The notes: generated from the letters alone by a model not told the origin. Positions 1 to 11,406 are shown, counted from the first letter of the stretch. The stretch is DNA of 64,000 bases from Stenocarpella maydis (GCA_002270565.1 NQMI01000042.1:186001-250000), one strand, 5' to 3'. Numbers and translations: made by a program.

Positions 1-1286
1 GCCGCCAGCGGTCGGCATGAAAAAGCGGTCGATCCCTTGGGGCAGTGCAGTTGGTGGCCCGGCTGGCTTCATCCACCGAAGCCATCTGTAGCTGAGATTG
101 AAGTTCAGCATTTGCAACTTTGTTTGGCGTGTGTCAACCAGAAAGAGAAGCTTTCTTGCTTGCGTCTTGTTGCCTTCCAAGGTTCCAATCCGCTCCCCTG
201 CCGTCTCGAAGCAGCAGAGGGTACGCAAGAAATGGCCTGTTCTGAAGTCTGGAATGGCTGAGCACCACTTAGTAAGCAAGGGCCATGTGACTTAGGCTTC
301 CCGAGGAATTATCGACCAGCTGAAACTTCACACGGAGATTACAAGCAATCCCAACGAGCGGGTAGTTCTCGTGTGGCGGTTTTAGGGCGCGGCGGGACTA
401 AAAGTCCAGCTAGCGATCACTTCGAAAACGTTGTGAGACCGGAAGACGAGTCCGAATATGTTCTGAGCGCCAAGCCGCATGCTATGATGCAAGATTATCC
501 TGTGCCAGAATAAGAAACTGAATGCAGCGTCAGATTCACGTGGAACACTCACATTCCCAGGGAGAATCCACGGGCGCCGGAAAAACTGTACAGGCGACAG
601 CAGACAGTTGAAAAGCTGCCATATCACACCTTTTTTTTCCCTCTTGGGGTTTTCTTTTCGTCTGATGACCGAAACCCAATCTCCAACCACTCTACCAGCA
701 GGCGGGCTTTTTCCCCTTCCCTGTTCAGGATTTTTTTTAGCCCGGTCTGGTCAGCAATAAACAACATTCGACTAACTAAGTATGTTGGTTGGGTTACGTA
801 CTGCAATACGATAGGTTGGTGGGTATGTTGGTTGATTCGCTATGTAGGAAGTGGTAGTAGTGTTGTGGGCGTAGCCCGCACAGCCAGTTCGGGTCTATAT
901 AGTCAGTAGTAGTGGCTTAGTCAGCACCCTAATACTTTCACTGTAATCTTCACCTACTGTGGTTGCCTACTGTTGTGACAGTGATGGTTACCAACTACTG
1001 TGACCAGTAGTGGTACCAACTGTTGTGACTGTAGTGCTGTGACAGTAGTAGGAGCCCACTGGTGTGCAGTCGCCCACTGCTATTACTACAAAGTACGCTC
1101 AGCAGGCGCCGATGATTGTCAGGCCCAAACCAGATAACAAGCCCTTCAATCACCATGCCGACGTTATTAAGTGGTTGAGTTGCCCTCAGCAGGGTCACCC
1201 CTGCCGATAGTATAACTTCCTCCACAGGGGCATCCACGCCCCCACGCAGATACCTGCTGTGCTCAACAAGGCACAGACCAGCCCGA
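1..1286. other. intergenic, no supported gene
   Basis: No open frame here looks coding. A short frame open from base 2 to 91 on the plus strand could be the tail of a gene to the left, but nothing supports it. Bases 788-925 resemble 61684-61815 (separate entry). Bases 940-1075 are rich in short repeats of the type ctactgtgac/gtagtgg and look like degenerate non-coding repeats. Confidence 0.5.
788..925. repeat. dispersed repeat copy A
   Basis: This stretch shares ordered blocks with 61684-61815 near the other end of the window: a block around gggttacgtactgcaatac, then gggcgtagcccgc, tcgggtctatatagt and cttagtcagca, with diverged spacers. The collinear order suggests two decayed copies of one non-coding repeat (a MITE or LTR remnant). 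No terminal repeats or coding content are seen in either copy. Confidence 0.45.
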
Positions 1287-1288
1287 TA

Positions 1289-1336
1289 CCGTGCCTCATG
1301 GACCTTCGGGCACACCCACCTTCGGGCAGCACTAAT
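1289..1336 (+). repeat. left terminal inverted repeat of pogo-like element
   Basis: 48 bp starting ccgtgcctcatggacc directly after a TA dinucleotide. It matches the reverse complement of 3443-3490 at 47 of 48 positions. Confidence 0.9.
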
Positions 1337-1514
1337 TCAGCCACCCACCACATAAAGTGAGGGCATTCGACTTATACGCATTCAGTCATTTCTTATACTA
1401 TCGTAATGTTTTTATAGTCAATCAATAGCTTTTTAAATGCTTTATACGCATCGAGTATCAAATGGTGTTTTGTTGGGGTTGGTAGCAGTATGGGCCAGTA
1501 GAATCCCGTACTAG

Positions 1515-3340
1515 ATGTATTCCTTCCGGAACGGTAATTCTTATGAATTGATATTCTTCTCTGCTATACCACCAATTGAATTACCCATTATAGCGCCCAA
1601 AAAGAAGCCTCAGGGGCGTGTAAAGGACTATACTCAGTCTAACTTATATAATGTAGCATTCGATATTATAGATAAGGGCTTTACGCCCTATACAGCTGCT
1701 CGGAACTATAGTGTGCTGAGATCAACCTTATTAAAGCAGATGGAAAATACCAGGCCTTTAGATTAACAGATTCAGCCTGCTTAACGCCTATCTAGTGCCC
1801 AAGAAGAGGATATCACTAAATGGATCCTTAGATAAGAGAAATTGGGCTATGCGCCTATAAGTTCTTTCATGAGAAGTCTCGTGACTTCACTCCTCGCTGA
1901 GAATGGTGATACTAGGCCTCTGGGTAAGAATTGGCTCACCTCCTTTAAGAAGCGATACCCTAAGATTATCTCGAAGATGGGCCGTAAATAAGAAGCTAAA
2001 AGATTTACCTTATTTACTCCTAAGGCAGTTAACTAGTATTTTAATAAGCTAGAGGACTTTAACTAGGTGGAAGCAGACTTAATAGTTAATATAGATGAGG
2101 GTGGTATTATAGAAGGAAATAGTATGCCTAGTACTTATTTATTTACTTGAGGATACTATTTTTAACTGATTTTTAAAAGCCTATAATAAATTTGTACTAG
2201 GAAGTGCTAAGAAGCGGTTCGTAGCTGTTAAAGAAAATGCCTCTCAAGCCATTATTATAGTGATCGACTCTGTGATTGTAATAGGCTACTATTTACCCCT
2301 AGGCCTTATATTTAAAGGAATGAACCTTTAGCAATAGTAGTTTACAAGAGAATTCCGGAAGATCATGCCCCTAGAGTAGGGATTTAAAGTCTTATTAAAT
2401 GGCTGGATGAGTAATAAGATTGCTATTAAATGGCTATAAGATATCTTCCTTCTGGTAATAAATAAGATTCGGAATAATAATGAGTCCCAAGCAATTCTTC
2501 TTGTACTTAATGGCTATGATAACTATTAAAGTATTGAGTTTATAATGATATGCTATAGGCACAATGTGAACCTATACTGGCTTCCTGTATATACTTCTTA
2601 CGGTCTTTAGCCCCTTAATAATGGTATTTTTAGTATACTAAAGGGGGCTTTTGATATAGAGTTAGAAAAGGTGTTTAGCTATATTAATTTGATTCCTCTT
2701 AGAAAGATCAACTTTATTAGATGTTTACTTGAAGCCTGAAAAGCTATTATAGCTAGAATGATTAAGAATGCGTTTAGATACTGTGGTATTTACCCCATAT
2801 CTCGTAATAAGGCATTGCAGCACCTAGAGATCAAGCTAGATCAGCTAAATAAGCCGGAACAGGAGAATTCTAGTAATACAGCCAGTATTAAAGCTGCTGA
2901 ATCATCTAGTAAGGAGGAAGAGACTATCACTAGGGACTATATAATGAGTTTAGCCCCTCAGAATAATTGCCCAGCTAGATATAAAGCCAAACAAATTGCT
3001 AACGAGATGGATAGTCTTCAGTCTTGCATTACCTTACTAGAAAATAAGAATTATAGCCTTAAAGTTAAAAAAGAGGTCCGAGAGAAGATACAATGCTATA
3101 AGGCTATACCCAACCCCAACGCAGAGTTTACAACTATGTTCGAGATAGGGAAGAAAGACCTTACTATAGAGGCACTAGAAGAAGAGCTACAGCCTTAGAA
3201 ATGCCGTAAAGTTGCTCAACCTGAGGTGGAAGTAGAGGAGGAGGAAGATTCTAAGAATGCATCTAAGCCAGAAGTTTTGGAGCAGATTGTAGCATGCAGT
3301 AGGCGCAGAGTTCAACGTCCGGCTAGATTACAAGATTAAG
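1515..3340 (+). pseudogene. RIP-degraded pogo-type transposase
   Basis: Read through its stops, the frame shows the pogo-family order. An N-terminal helix-turn-helix segment lies at about 1600-1766 (YNVAFDIIDKGFTPYTAARN). A CENP-B-like DNA-binding part follows with NWLTSFKKRYP. The DDE catalytic core then has NIDEGGI at about 2085-2108 and LVLNGYDNY at about 2500-2535. A C-terminal stretch (2758-3198) is uninterrupted for 146 codons. Most in-frame stops are TAG or TAA where CAG or CAA is expected. The catalytic Asp of the usual DGH-type motif reads Asn. The conserved QPLD block reads stop-P-L-N. The protein is therefore dead on three counts: stops, frame breaks and loss of a metal-binding Asp. 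Family assignment rests on motif order and the TA-flanked inverted repeats. Confidence 0.82.
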
Positions 3341-3442
3341 TGACTTCTTACAATCATTTTCATATAGCTATAAAGTGTGCATCACCAGAATTGATTGAGT
3401 TGTGGCTATTTGAAAAACTTCTCTTTGTGTGGTGCGGTGATA

Positions 3443-3490
3443 ATTAGCGCTGCCCGAAGGTGGGTGTGCCCGAAGGTCCATGAGGCACGG
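3443..3490 (-). repeat. right terminal inverted repeat of pogo-like element
   Basis: 48 bp ending in gaggcacgg, followed by TA at 3491-3492. It is the inverted partner of 1289-1336 with one mismatch. Confidence 0.9.
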
Positions 3491-3492
3491 TA

Positions 3493-4240
3493 TAAATGAA
3501 GGCGTCGGTTGAGAGAAACGCCGCCATTTCCAGAGAGGAAGAGGGAAAGAGATAAAATAATCAATCAATAAGAATATCCGACAGCGGCCTTGTTGGATAA
3601 TAATATGCAGAGAAAAAAGAAGAAAGGAGGAAATCTTCTAGCTGTGCCAGCGACGTCGTTTTGTTTACTGAACACGCGGGGGTACGAACACTCTTTTTCT
3701 TTAAGGCAGGTGCAATGTGCAAGCCGAAATTCCAAATGCTGTTCATTCTAGGAAGGCGGATCTTACAGCCATCTCCCCTGAGACCATTTTCTGTCGCTCC
3801 ATGCCATCCAGCCAATACTGTGAGTGTTTTCTACGTTCTATTCCAACATTATTTGAGAGACTTGCTAATAATGGAGTTTGCATTATCGTATAGTTAGAAG
3901 TCTCTAGCATCGTCATCTGTCTCTGGCCTTGTCTGGTTGACAACCTCGGGAAGCAAGGGCTTTTGCTGATTGTGCTCAGCCCGCTCCCTAGCTGAATTCC
4001 GCAACGTGTAATAGTCACAGTGCTGGTGAAGAACAGCTTTGACTCTCCGTGTCGGGGTTTTTATTGTTGGGATTGCAATTGGTACCTATGAAGTCTACAG
4101 GTGTCATTGTTCCTTGTTGCTTCGCTTACTGGAGAAACTCTATCATGATAGTTTATCGAGATAAATGAATATTGCGCCCAAACCTGCCCGACCTCCCCGA
4201 TTTGTATTAGCAAGCCATAGTGCAATAAGAGATTCCAAAA
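3493..4240. other. intergenic, no supported gene
   Basis: Short frames occur on both strands but none has a recognisable motif, intron signal or coding texture. It probably carries the 3' flank of the minus-strand membrane protein gene that ends at 4241. Confidence 0.4.
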
Positions 4241-4741
4241 TCAATGGAAAGCGCGACGTAAAACAATCCAATTCTCGATCCGCATAACTCCAGTGGCAAG
4301 CTGGCTAGCCGTCACAACTGTAAAGAAACTGGACACAAAATTCAGGGTGTTGCCGACATTCTCAGCCCGTTCGCCGTTGTCTATTTTGGCGTAAGCAATT
4401 GGTGCCACCACTGCCGTACAGAATGTCGTGATGGAGCAAAAAAAGAAGACAACGGTGTGGGTGGGGAGTTGGTCACGAAGACCCCCCTTGATGAGGAGGT
4501 TGCGCAGGACGGGGTGCACAGTGCACCAGCTCGCGAGCAGAGTGAATAAAGTCTGGCTGAGGAGGTTGTAGAAACCGCGGTCAAGTCGACTGCTTCCTTC
4601 GGAGGCTGACCCCCATGAAGCTGCGAAGGTGCCGGTGCCGGCAGCGACGAAGGCTGCGAACACTACCCATAGAACAGAAACGTTGAGAAAGCCTGGTGTC
4701 GATTTATCCTCTTGGGCATGTCGTCTCCACAGATGGACCAT
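4241..4741 (-). CDS. hypothetical four-pass membrane protein
   Basis: This 166-residue frame has a true ATG at 4741. Four hydrophobic segments are visible: about residues 20-42 (FLNVSVLWVVFAAFVAAGTG), 61-80 (LLSQTLFTLLASW), 94-118 (VVFFFCSITTFCTAVVAPIA) and 130-150 (FVSSFFTVVTASQLATGV). A basic N-terminus (RRHAQEDK) precedes the first, and short polar linkers with charged loops separate them. The layout resembles small fungal tetraspan or MARVEL-like membrane proteins, but no signature motif was recognised. Base composition is clearly more GC-rich and codon-like than the flanks. It sits alone between a dead transposon and a long gene-poor stretch, so it may be a lineage-specific gene. A further upstream exon cannot be excluded. 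The existence of the gene is likely but its function is unknown. Confidence 0.5.
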   Translation of the reverse strand: MVHLWRRHAQEDKSTPGFLNVSVLWVVFAAFVAAGTGTFAASWGSASEGSSRLDRGFYNLLSQTLFTLLASWCTVHPVLRNLLIKGGLRDQLPTHTVVFFFCSITTFCTAVVAPIAYAKIDNGERAENVGNTLNFVSSFFTVVTASQLATGVMRIENWIVLRRAFH

Positions 4742-7549
4742 GACTAGTTTTGTTGCACGGCGGCGAGGCGTAGAGTCTTACGAAACAATTTCATTCGTGA
4801 TCTTAATGGCTCAAACCGGCAGAGGCCCAAGGTAAACAAAACTCAGTGGGCACAAGAGGGCCAAGTAGTATGAAAGTAAAGGTGGATGGCAAACATATGT
4901 GTGCCTTCGGCCAACATCTGTGGAATTGCGATGTTTTATCTGTCATTGATGCTTTCCGCCGGTCTCAAATGCATAATCCGCTTTGGGGCTGTGCGCTGGT
5001 AACACAGATATCAATGTCTTGGGCTAATTGTTGTTGAACGATGCCCAGGTATCACAGCATTTCACGTAACGGATGAGAGAATTTTCGGTTACTGTTGAAA
5101 GGAGACGAACCTTGAAGAGCTTAGAAGATCGAATCTCACGTCATTACGCCCAGGTAACTAATTACTGTGTCTTTGTACACCACTATGGTTTCCTGTCGGC
5201 CCACCTAGATACTCTTTCTAAAATGGGAGATAATATCCTCCAAGTAAGCAAGGAGATCAGCACGATTCTGAGATGGTGGTTTTGGCATCAACTTTCGGCT
5301 CTCGGTGCCAGTTCAGCACCGGCATCTTCTATTATAATCCTGGTTGCATGGCAGCGCCACCACCGTTACACTTCTAGTCTGACCATACTTACAGTTGGCG
5401 AAGCTGAATTCAGTCCACGCTCAGACTAGCTCCTGCAGGGCGTCGAAGTAATGCAGCTGCTTCAATGTTACGCGATTGTCAGCGGCGCTTCAGCCCCATG
5501 CTTTGCCGCGCTGCCGTTGAGATTTCCAGTTGCACAAATTTTCAGCTAGGCTATTCAGGGCTTCGGCTCTGAACAAATGCCTAGCCTTGAGCTAGAGGAG
5601 GCATCCCCGGCTGCGCCAACAAAGATACCCTCCCAGGTGCAGGGTACTATTCTTATTCTATTTCTATCCCCCCCCCCCCATCCCAGAGTCAGTCTGCACG
5701 GATATCCCCTTGCTCATCAAAAAACACGCTTAGGGTTATCTTGAGTTTACGACCTGATAACTACTGAAGAAATTAGTATGATTGCGCCATCAAGACATGT
5801 ATGTTAGAAACATTTGTCTAGATGTGTCAATTTGCATGGCAGCTCTCGGAATTGGAGTTAGAGCTGACACGCTTCATCAATATTAGGTGCCAATAAATCT
5901 CATTCCACCATCCACCTCAATTCATGACCAAACCAGTTCCGATATACAGGCCTTTTGCAGAAAATAGGATATACTACATTCTTCATCTAGCAGTCCCGGG
6001 ATCACAAGGAGGGAAACATTAGATATTTTAGAAAACATCAGATATCTATAAAACTTTATTTATTAAGTAGATATATAATGTCTTAGAAATACCAGATGTT
6101 TTTTAATAGTTAGCAGCCAGCTAGCACCAGCTAGTAAGAAGTCCAGCATTCGCGAAAAGAAAAACGTATATATAGAAGTAAACTAGGTTGTTACCTCCTT
6201 AACTATTAATATAATGAAAACTAGCTTAACTATAAAGAAACGGGTATACTATGGAGATTATGGAGATTATGGAGATTATGGATATATAAAATGCTAAGTA
6301 ATACTAGCATTCTTTAGGAAAACTCTCCTCCAATAGTTCCAGTCTGGTCTCAATTACCAGCTGGTTACCAGCTGCTAACAGGTATAGGCAGATATCTAAT
6401 ATTTGCATAAACATCAGATGTTCCCCTGCTTAGATCCCCGCTACTGAGTTGATTGGATTGATCAAAAAGATAACATTAAAATTTCTTGAACTAGGGAATA
6501 ATAGCATAACTTGAATCGATTCCATTTCATGGTTCAGGCCAGAAAAGCTCTTTCTGTAAGTCTTCATGCTTTAGATATTGATTGGTTATTGTGCAATAAA
6601 GTAGTGTTATGGGCCTGGGTGCTTTCTCTGAATCCCCTGTACACGTGCAGTTATTCTTGCCTTTCCCATGTTATATATGCAAGATTCATTCACCTCTACC
6701 CCTTGCACAGAAGTGGGCAAAATGTTTTAATTTCCACTTTATGTTAACTTTTAGGAGGGGTGGTAGTACTAATTCGCACAAGATAATTAATGCTAAGCTG
6801 ATAGTGAAAGTTCTATCATAATTCCAGGCCTCACAGGTAGTATTATCTAGCATGGTGCAGGCAGAGCTTTTTAATGCAAGCACGGGAATCAAAGTAGTTT
6901 AAGCCACCTCCTGCAATCCAATACTACTTGTATCTAGGTATGTTGTGGAAACAGTTCCTCGGTATATCTTGCTTGATCTGTATCTTTATAGTCTCTTAAG
7001 TAGAATATAAAGATGATAATGATTGGTTCTAGGTAAATTGAGTGTATCTGAAGAAAGGGGTGGGGGGAATTAATTTTGCATGAGTAAGGATACTTGGACT
7101 GATGGGTGTCCCGGATAGCACCTGGCCCAGGCAGTCCGTTAAGAGTAGCTGTAGGCTTGAAAAGCGGGAGGTTGAATTGATCACTGGCACATATTGTTGA
7201 GTACCTAAGTTCGAGCCTAGGTAGAAGCGCTGTCATTTAACTGGGCTTCTTTTGTTTGGCGGTAAGAATATATTTCAATATCGAGGCCACGGGGGAACCT
7301 GTGTGGCTTTTGTGTCTCTATAGTGAGTGGCTTGGATAACGGTCTTAAGACCCTGTAGCAACAGATGTCTCCGCTGATTTGGATGGCACGAGATATTAGC
7401 CCTATATAAGGCAATACTCTGGAGAGCTTATGCACAAGTATTATGGTGTGTTGATAGCATCAAAATAGGATATATAGTCTCAGTCGCGTTAATTCCCGAG
7501 AGAGGTGGGGAGGGGGTCCGTGGCACATGACAAAAGACCAGAAATGTTA
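4742..7549. other. gene-poor, AT-rich intergenic region
   Basis: No convincing gene. Bases 5990-6500 and 6720-7000 are AT-rich and look mutated. Four head-to-tail copies of the 9-mer tatggagat (last one imperfect) lie at 6250-6285. A C10 homopolymer lies near 5670. One frame at 5073-5429 has hydrophobic stretches but no recognisable fold or consistent codon texture and was not accepted. Confidence 0.45.
6250..6285. repeat. 9-bp tandem repeat, four units
   Basis: tatggagat is repeated head to tail, the fourth unit carrying one change. It lies in non-coding AT-rich sequence. Confidence 0.7.
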
Positions 7550-7550
7550 T

Positions 7551-7799
7551 TTACCCAGGCAGTAGGGCCAAGCAGTACTTCGAGCTATCCTGGGTAGCCC
7601 ATGCCATTTCAGGAGCCTGGGTGAAGCTGGTGATGGCCCGGGAGAAGTCATCGGTGAATGTGGCCTCATTGCCCTTCTGGATGGTAGCGCTCTTCACCCA
7701 CTTCGGGACCAAGATATGCGCATTGTCAAGGAGGGTCGCCTGCTCGAGGGCGCGCCAGGAGTTACGCATGAGAGGTGAGCCAGCGAAGGCGCGCGTCCA
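7551..7799 (-). pseudogene. coding fragment, possible terminal exon or gene relic
   Basis: On the minus strand an open stretch from about 7799 to a TAA at 7551 has good coding texture in an AT-rich, gene-poor setting. It includes WRALEQATLLDN, HILVPKWVKSA and TQAPEMAWATQDSSKYC. It is bounded upstream by an in-frame TAG that could be a splice acceptor (ctag). An ATG exists at 7769. The C-terminal end contains a possible donor (gggtaaat). No family was recognised. It could be the last exon of a small gene or a fragment left after transposon activity; no partner exon was found. Confidence 0.3.
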
Positions 7800-8034
7800 C
7801 TAGATTCACTTCTTCTTATGGTGGCGGCACACTCCGCTTATCGTTTTGATTAGAACTTGAGTAACAACCATATAGCACCATCACGTTGACTTGATGGATA
7901 CCCGAGAGTTTCAATCATCTAAATAGTGTGGGGTTGATGCAAACTAATAGGTAGCATAGACTATTTGTATTCTTGATAGTTGATCTGGATTAGTTCTCTT
8001 ATTGCTAGCTAAGCTAGTCCGCTATGTTAAGGCC

Positions 8035-8060
8035 TTTTTTTTTTTTTTTTTTTTTTTTTT
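8035..8060. repeat. poly-T tract (26 T)
   Basis: An uninterrupted run of 26 T. Read on the minus strand it is a poly-A tail-like tract, which could mark the 3' end of a retroposed copy lying at 8061 and above. No target-site duplication was found to support this. Confidence 0.8.
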
Positions 8061-8063
8061 CTT

Positions 8064-8570
8064 TGGGTGGCGTTTTAGGATATCTCCATGGATTCGTCGT
8101 GAATGGCACGAGCTCCTCACAGGATTCCACCTCAATCCTGTGGTATGGAGAAACGACCTGGATTCTGACTACTATTCCACAGACCATCAGAATTCCTCAT
8201 CCACCGACCTTACCAAGGCTCCATCCAGCGGCTCAGTCTCACCCACCATTATGAGCGGATAAGATTCTAACGCTGGAGCCCGGGCGATGAGAGCCCGCCG
8301 TCCACCCCACACAAGGGCGATCTTGACAGCGACGGCGATGAATATCCTCCCGAGACCCCATCGCGCTCGCCCAAGCAGCGCCGTCGAGGCTCTTCCTTGT
8401 CCTGGTTGTTGTCGTTATCGTCGTCGTCGGCGTAGCCAGGCCACGAGCATGCCAAGCAGTCCTCCAAAACTGAAGGGCGCCCCCCTCTCCCAGCTCCCCT
8501 AGCACACGATGGGCCTAGCCCCGGACCCCCATCCATTTGGCGTTGGATGTATGCAGGGCTACTATGGTAT
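8064..8570 (+). pseudogene. decayed protein-coding fragment, unknown family
   Basis: On the plus strand a stretch read from about 8280 has a low-complexity, acidic and basic protein texture. It contains GDESPPSTPHKGDLDSDGDE, then RSPKQRRRGSSLSW, then a TAG. It resumes in the same frame with PGHEHAKQSSKTEGRPP and ends at a TGA near 8580. Upstream (8064-8250) the coding texture sits in other frames. The mix of frames and stops suggests a relic rather than a working gene. It abuts the poly-T tract. No function is proposed. Confidence 0.3.
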
Positions 8571-8837
8571 CCAATGATGGAGTAATTAAAGGTGTACTGG
8601 CCGCGGGCGGTTGTTATTGTAAACAACCATTTCGTTTCTGGATGGAGGCGCCATTGGTAGAAAAGGGCTGTTGCATTGAAATTTTTGGTCTTTTTCCTGA
8701 CCGGGCTGTAAGATGGGCTGGTTGCAGTGAATCCACCCTTACTGGTGACACCGTACCGCACTGTGCCTTCCTGATAATCTGGCCCCTCCAAAAATGGCGG
8801 CGCCCTCGCAGCCAGTGTGAAAATCAATTCTGTCTAG

Positions 8838-9270
8838 TCTGGGCACATTCTCAGAAGGGGAGAGTCCTTAATATCCGGTGAAGCCAGGTTCCGTCTCTCC
8901 TCATCATTACCTCTGCCGTTATCTGCAAGAGAGATGGTCTTACCATCCACGGTTACTTCCATCTCCATCTAAGTTCCCTTCTGTAGTTCCGTAAGGATTA
9001 GTTCCGTTATTCCACAGATTGCAATCAAGCCCTCTATAGAGTTGCTGATTTTAGGTTGACCAGGGGGTTTTCTTTCTGAAGATCCGCAATCTTAGCCTTA
9101 GCTCCGTCATATTTGTCGCTCAACTCTTTGTGCCAGTTGGTGAGGTTGTCCAAGGCATCGACAAGTTTGTCATTCTGCTGCTTTCTGTAGGGCATCCCGA
9201 GGATGGCACGGTAGGAATAGGTGGAGTGGGATGGGCATTGCAGAGATCGGTATGGTAGGAATTGGTATAG
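8838..9270 (-). pseudogene. coding relic with coiled-coil segment
   Basis: On the minus strand, bases of about 9230 down to 9047 read as a charged helical segment (KQQNDKLVDALDNLTNWHKE, then KYDGAKAKIADLQKENPL) that ends at a TAG. About 80 bases on, a second short open stretch starts with an ATG at 8970 (MEMEVTVDGKTISLADNGRG) and ends at a TAG at 8838. Both have real-protein composition but no recognisable family and no clean splice junction joining them. Upstream frames at 9300-9780 also show partial coding texture, including hydrophobic segments. This is most likely a broken gene. Confidence 0.3.
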
Positions 9271-9751
9271 GATGCGATGTTAGGAGTAGATGACTTGCCC
9301 CAATCGGCCAACAGCGGGCCGACGCAAATTCGCACCATGCCGGACATGTCGACAGCGATGCCCAGCACAGTGAGCTGGCCCGTTGACCATGCCATGCTGG
9401 GAGAGGGAGGGGGAGGGATATCGACCATGGTCAATAGAACGCAGGCAGGGGCGATGCCAGTCAGCGTATCCTGACCGAAGTAACTAACGGCGGCCATCAG
9501 TAGACGAAGGGCTATGAGCTGGGTTTCAGCCGGGCGAGACGAGTGGAGACGATGATACAAGGCTTAGGCGTACCTTTCTGACAACCTCGAACGAAGCTCT
9601 CGCCAAACGTGACTTACTGCCAGCAGCAGGAAGGCTCCTGTGAATTGCACGATTTGGCATTCTCTTGGTCCCGGGTCTAGTGCGAAGCTCCTCGGAAACG
9701 TTGCCAGACTGTGGGTTGTCGATCTGTGGCCGCGGGCGGCGGCGGTGTTGG

Positions 9752-9890
9752 TAGGCCTCACGTACGTACGTGATTGAGAGTAGCAATGGTTGTTGTATTC
9801 GTCGATGTGTAGTAGCTAAGTTCTAGGGCCCCGTCTGCAAATGGGTAAAAGTAGTGGAATACCAACTGGGGCGTGCCTTCCCACATTCCG
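9752..9890 (+). repeat. LTR-like repeat fragment, inverted relative to 13690-13840
   Basis: About 130 bp, beginning near ggcctcacgtacgtacg and including attcgtcgatgtgta and gtggaataccaactgg. It closely matches the reverse complement of 13690-13840. Related but more diverged units occur at 13400-13600. The pieces share the cgtacgtacg start, a taactaagtt/tagctaagtt core and a gggccc-rich end. They are best read as fragments of one LTR or MITE family. Confidence 0.6.
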
Positions 9891-11406
9891 GGCGCTCACG
9901 GTGGTGTCATTCTTTGCTCGATGCTTGGGGTTCAGTTCGCGTGTCCGAGCCATGGCCCTACCATTAGGTGCCAAGGAAAGATGGCCTGTGGCAAGCAGAT
10001 TATCACAGCATCGCGGATCATAGTTACTCTGCTCTCATCTGCTTCATGAAAATAACATTCTCCTCCTCCATAACCTAAGTACCTACTTAGGTACACAGGT
10101 ACCTAAGTAGCCAGCAGTGCTTGGCTAGGGCAGGCGTAATTAAGGTATGCAGAATCAATAAGCTCTTCATCAATCATTTGTGCAAAGTTTCTCTGTGTGA
10201 TGAAATGTCGGTTGGGTACTACGCGAAGCTCCCGTCCGCTGGACACCCTTTGGGGTTGGCTTACCCATGCTTCGAAAACGTGACCATTACTGTCAAAAAC
10301 AACAAAAAGACCCTCCCAGGCCCGCTGGGCCTGGGAGTCAGAAATCTTGGGATCACGGGGGCTTTCGTGCCCCCCGCTCTCCCAAACTCGCCATCCCGCC
10401 GGCTGGTGAGAGAACAAGCAAGTCAGTCAAATTCCTGATGGGAACATGAATCCACCAAGGGGCTCACTTGAGTGCACTCTGCCCCCCAGCACGGGTGTGG
10501 GTATGAGCGACCGAGAGGATTTTAACTTGAATTTTCAAAATCTCCCATGCACCGTTCCTTTCCCCTGGTAGCACCGCACGTTGACTCGCATCCCCCGATC
10601 ATGTTCTACAACAACGTCTCCGCTGGAGAAGCACCCAGTAAGCGGATGATGCATGTATACGGAGCACCGAAGTATAGTTAATTCAGGCTTCCCAATTCAA
10701 GCAATGATCTGCACCCAAGTCAGCATGGATTGCCACATCATCCTGCTCACCTTGACACGTCTGACTGTAGGTAACGTTCTTGACCCGCCCGCCGGACAAT
10801 ATGCCGTCACCGGCGGACCTCATTTCAAAAAGAGTTTAAGGTGTTTACCGAGATTACGGAGCTGAACATTTCACGTCGTTAGTTGATCATGCCATGTTTG
10901 CATGTGAGTGGCTGGCCCCGGGGACGTGAGATGCGCCATGGATTCTCCCTCTGCTGACCGAGGGCAGGGGATACGAACACTTTACTCAGCTTAATACCTA
11001 ATTAGTCCTACGTTGCATTGTTTTCAGCTCGTAACCAGCACGAGTGAGGTCCTCCCTCAAGTGCTGCACTTTCATGCAACATTACCCAAAATATGAACCT
11101 GGTCAGTATCAACTATAAATCGGGAGGATCCTCGGGCAGTTTCTCCCACGTCCCTAAAGTCCTTAATCACCAGTACGACGCGGAAAGACACTGTTCTCAA
11201 TCCACAGGTACGTGTATCCTCTATAAATAAAATACAATAAAATAAAAGGAGGAAGGAAAAGAGAGGGGGGGGGATGGGAAACATGAAAAAGGAGGGGAAA
11301 GGGGGGGGGGAGCACTCTCCTACGTAAACAAAGCTTACTTATGAGATTCCAGTTCTAGCGATTTTCATGAAAGTTCCAGAGCGGCATCCCACTCCCGAGA
11401 CCAACA
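9891..11406. other. intergenic, upstream region of secreted protein gene
   Basis: No supported gene. Nested palindromic taggtacct-type repeats occur at 10075-10113. Homopurine and G-rich runs lie at 11250-11310. A TATA-like tataaataaaat lies near 11222, about 185 bp before the start codon at 11407, and could serve the secreted protein gene. Confidence 0.4.
10075..10113. repeat. palindromic taggtacct repeat cluster
   Basis: acctaagtacctacttaggt followed by acaggtacctaag forms overlapping inverted copies. A similar cluster is at 12299-12352. Confidence 0.6.

Larger units (their letters stand above)
1289..3490 (+). mobile_element. degenerate Tc1/mariner (pogo/Fot1-like) transposon
   Basis: A 2,202-bp element is bounded by 48-bp terminal inverted repeats (1289-1336 and 3443-3490) that differ at one base. 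It is flanked by TA on both sides (1287-1288 and 3491-3492), the target duplication of this superfamily. Each repeat contains the 9-mer ccttcgggc twice. Inside is a transposase frame full of TAG and TAA stops, AT-rich relative to its surroundings. This matches C-to-T repeat-induced mutation. The near-identical ends contrast with the ruined interior. The element is non-autonomous, but its ends could in principle still be recognised by a related transposase. Confidence 0.88.

Noticed and set aside
7195..7225. B-box-like gttcgagcct
   Set aside because: There is no matching A-box or acceptor stem, so no tRNA call.
8267..8827. 186-codon minus-strand frame
   Set aside because: The plus strand shows better protein-like texture over 8280-8570, and the minus translation has an Asp run derived from a tcg/gtc simple repeat.
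10121..10438. 105-codon frame on the plus strand with an equally open antisense frame
   Set aside because: Both strands are open over the same interval, neither has motifs, and the region includes a palindrome that prevents stops.
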